DNA of 64,000 bases. It comes from an uncultured Myxococcales bacterium (lineage in GTDB: Bacteria > Myxococcota_A > Polyangia > Polyangiales > Polyangiaceae). The position numbers and the translations under genes were made by a program. Below the pieces are notes generated by a model. The model was not told the DNA's origin. It ran no database searches and saw nothing but the letters and a program-made list of their open reading frames with translations. The first letter of the stretch is position 1. The number at the start of each line of letters is the position of its first letter. This document shows, one piece after another, positions 63,602 to 64,000 of the stretch. The stretch spans positions 1-64,000 of the forward strand of contig CALFEQ010000180.1 in the NCBI GenBank assembly GCA_937949945.1, given 5' to 3'.

Positions 63602-64000
63602 TCAGCTCGCTCGGAGGCGGCGGCGCACCGTATTTCGATCGACGCCGAGGATCCGCGCGGCCTGCGCGATGTTGCCGTCGCTCCGGTCGACGACGCGGCG
63701 CACGTACCACGCGACGAGCTGGTCGAGCGTCGCGGTGCAGTCGCGGAGCTCCTTCGGGAGCGCGTCGCGGGCGGTCGCTTCGATCTTGGTGTCGCTGACC
63801 ACGCCGGGATCGAGGCCGAGCATGAGGTTGCGGAGCGCGTTCTGCAGCTCGCGGACGTTCCCCGGCCAGCGGTGCGTCATCGCCTCCTTGCTGTCGAGCC
63901 ATGCTTCGATGCGCTTGCGCGTCGGCCCGAGCACCGTCGGCGGCAGGAAGCGATCGACGAAGTCACGGCCGATGCCGCGGATGTCCTCGGGACGCTCGCG
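63602..64000 (-). CDS. Sigma-54-dependent response regulator, C-terminal part (partial)
   Basis: The frame runs off the right edge (132 residues seen). It starts inside the AAA+ domain (RERPEDIRGIGRDFVDRFL, then THRWPGNVRELQNALRNLML) and ends with a Fis-type helix-turn-helix (GNIAQAARILGVDRNTVRRRL). Such proteins contact sigma-54 holoenzyme and open promoters in response to a sensor kinase or other signal; the receiver or sensor part lies outside the window. It converges with the DoxX gene, 29 bases away. Confidence 0.9.
   Translation of the reverse strand, partial: RERPEDIRGIGRDFVDRFLPPTVLGPTRKRIEAWLDSKEAMTHRWPGNVRELQNALRNLMLGLDPGVVSDTKIEATARDALPKELRDCTATLDQLVAWYVRRVVDRSDGNIAQAARILGVDRNTVRRRLRAS

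Overview
The window is very G+C-rich, densely coded DNA whose gene content points to a myxobacterium-like organism (phylum Myxococcota, probably order Polyangiales). The signs are at least ten predicted lipoproteins with low-complexity Gly/Ser or Pro/Ala stretches, three transmembrane eukaryotic-type Ser/Thr protein kinases, a trypsin-like protease with a MYXO-CTERM-type C-terminal tail, sigma/anti-sigma (FecR) pairs, a sigma-54 activator and many proteins of unknown function. I annotate 51 protein genes. I saw no rRNA or tRNA genes, CRISPR array, prophage or classical insertion sequence.

Layout. 1-12.1 kb: secreted or lipid-anchored proteins (Gly/Ser-rich protein, FGE-like lipoprotein, permuted NlpC/P60-type amidase, trypsin-like protease, M19 dipeptidase) mixed with housekeeping enzymes (UppP, SpoU methyltransferase, DUF362, DUF2064). 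12.2-15.7 kb: a radical SAM gene, then a REP-associated (RAYT/IS200-like) Y1 transposase and a small unknown gene, set among three arrays of a CCGACGTT-core repeat. 15.7-19.6 kb: a metallophosphoesterase with EF-hands and small membrane proteins around an 8-bp tandem repeat. 19.6-23.7 kb: a coupled trehalose/glycogen pair (TreZ and a GH133-like debranching enzyme). 23.8-39.6 kb: DUF3160 lipoprotein, a radical SAM/DUF2344 fusion, TSUP transporter, PhnD-like protein, S41 peptidase, RpoH-like sigma factor, MBL hydrolase, YdcF, a HEAT-cyclophilin fusion, CoaX and a FecCD permease. 39.9-45.8 kb: a signalling block of two kinases with a PEGA-like and a TPR protein. 46-53.6 kb: TonB-dependent receptor, RseP, a transthyretin-like/HExxH metallopeptidase, ProC and an unknown protein. 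53.7-64 kb: lipoproteins, a third kinase, and a tight operon of TonB-dependent receptor, outer-membrane protein, ECF sigma factor and zinc-finger/FecR/TPR anti-sigma factor, then DoxX and the end of a sigma-54 activator.

Three things stand out beyond the gene list. (1) The Y1 transposase gene lies among dispersed CCGACGTT repeats, some of which can form hairpins; this resembles a RAYT/REP system. (2) A family of 7-bp phased tandem repeats (CTCCAGG/CTCCAGT and GAGGACT/GAGGACC types) recurs in at least five intergenic gaps between 39.6 and 52.5 kb, often in inverted pairs, and resembles the heptanucleotide STRR repeats of cyanobacteria. (3) Nine genes, most without a recognisable Shine-Dalgarno sequence, carry a TANNNT -10-like hexamer ending only 7-12 bases before the start codon, which suggests leaderless or nearly leaderless mRNAs.
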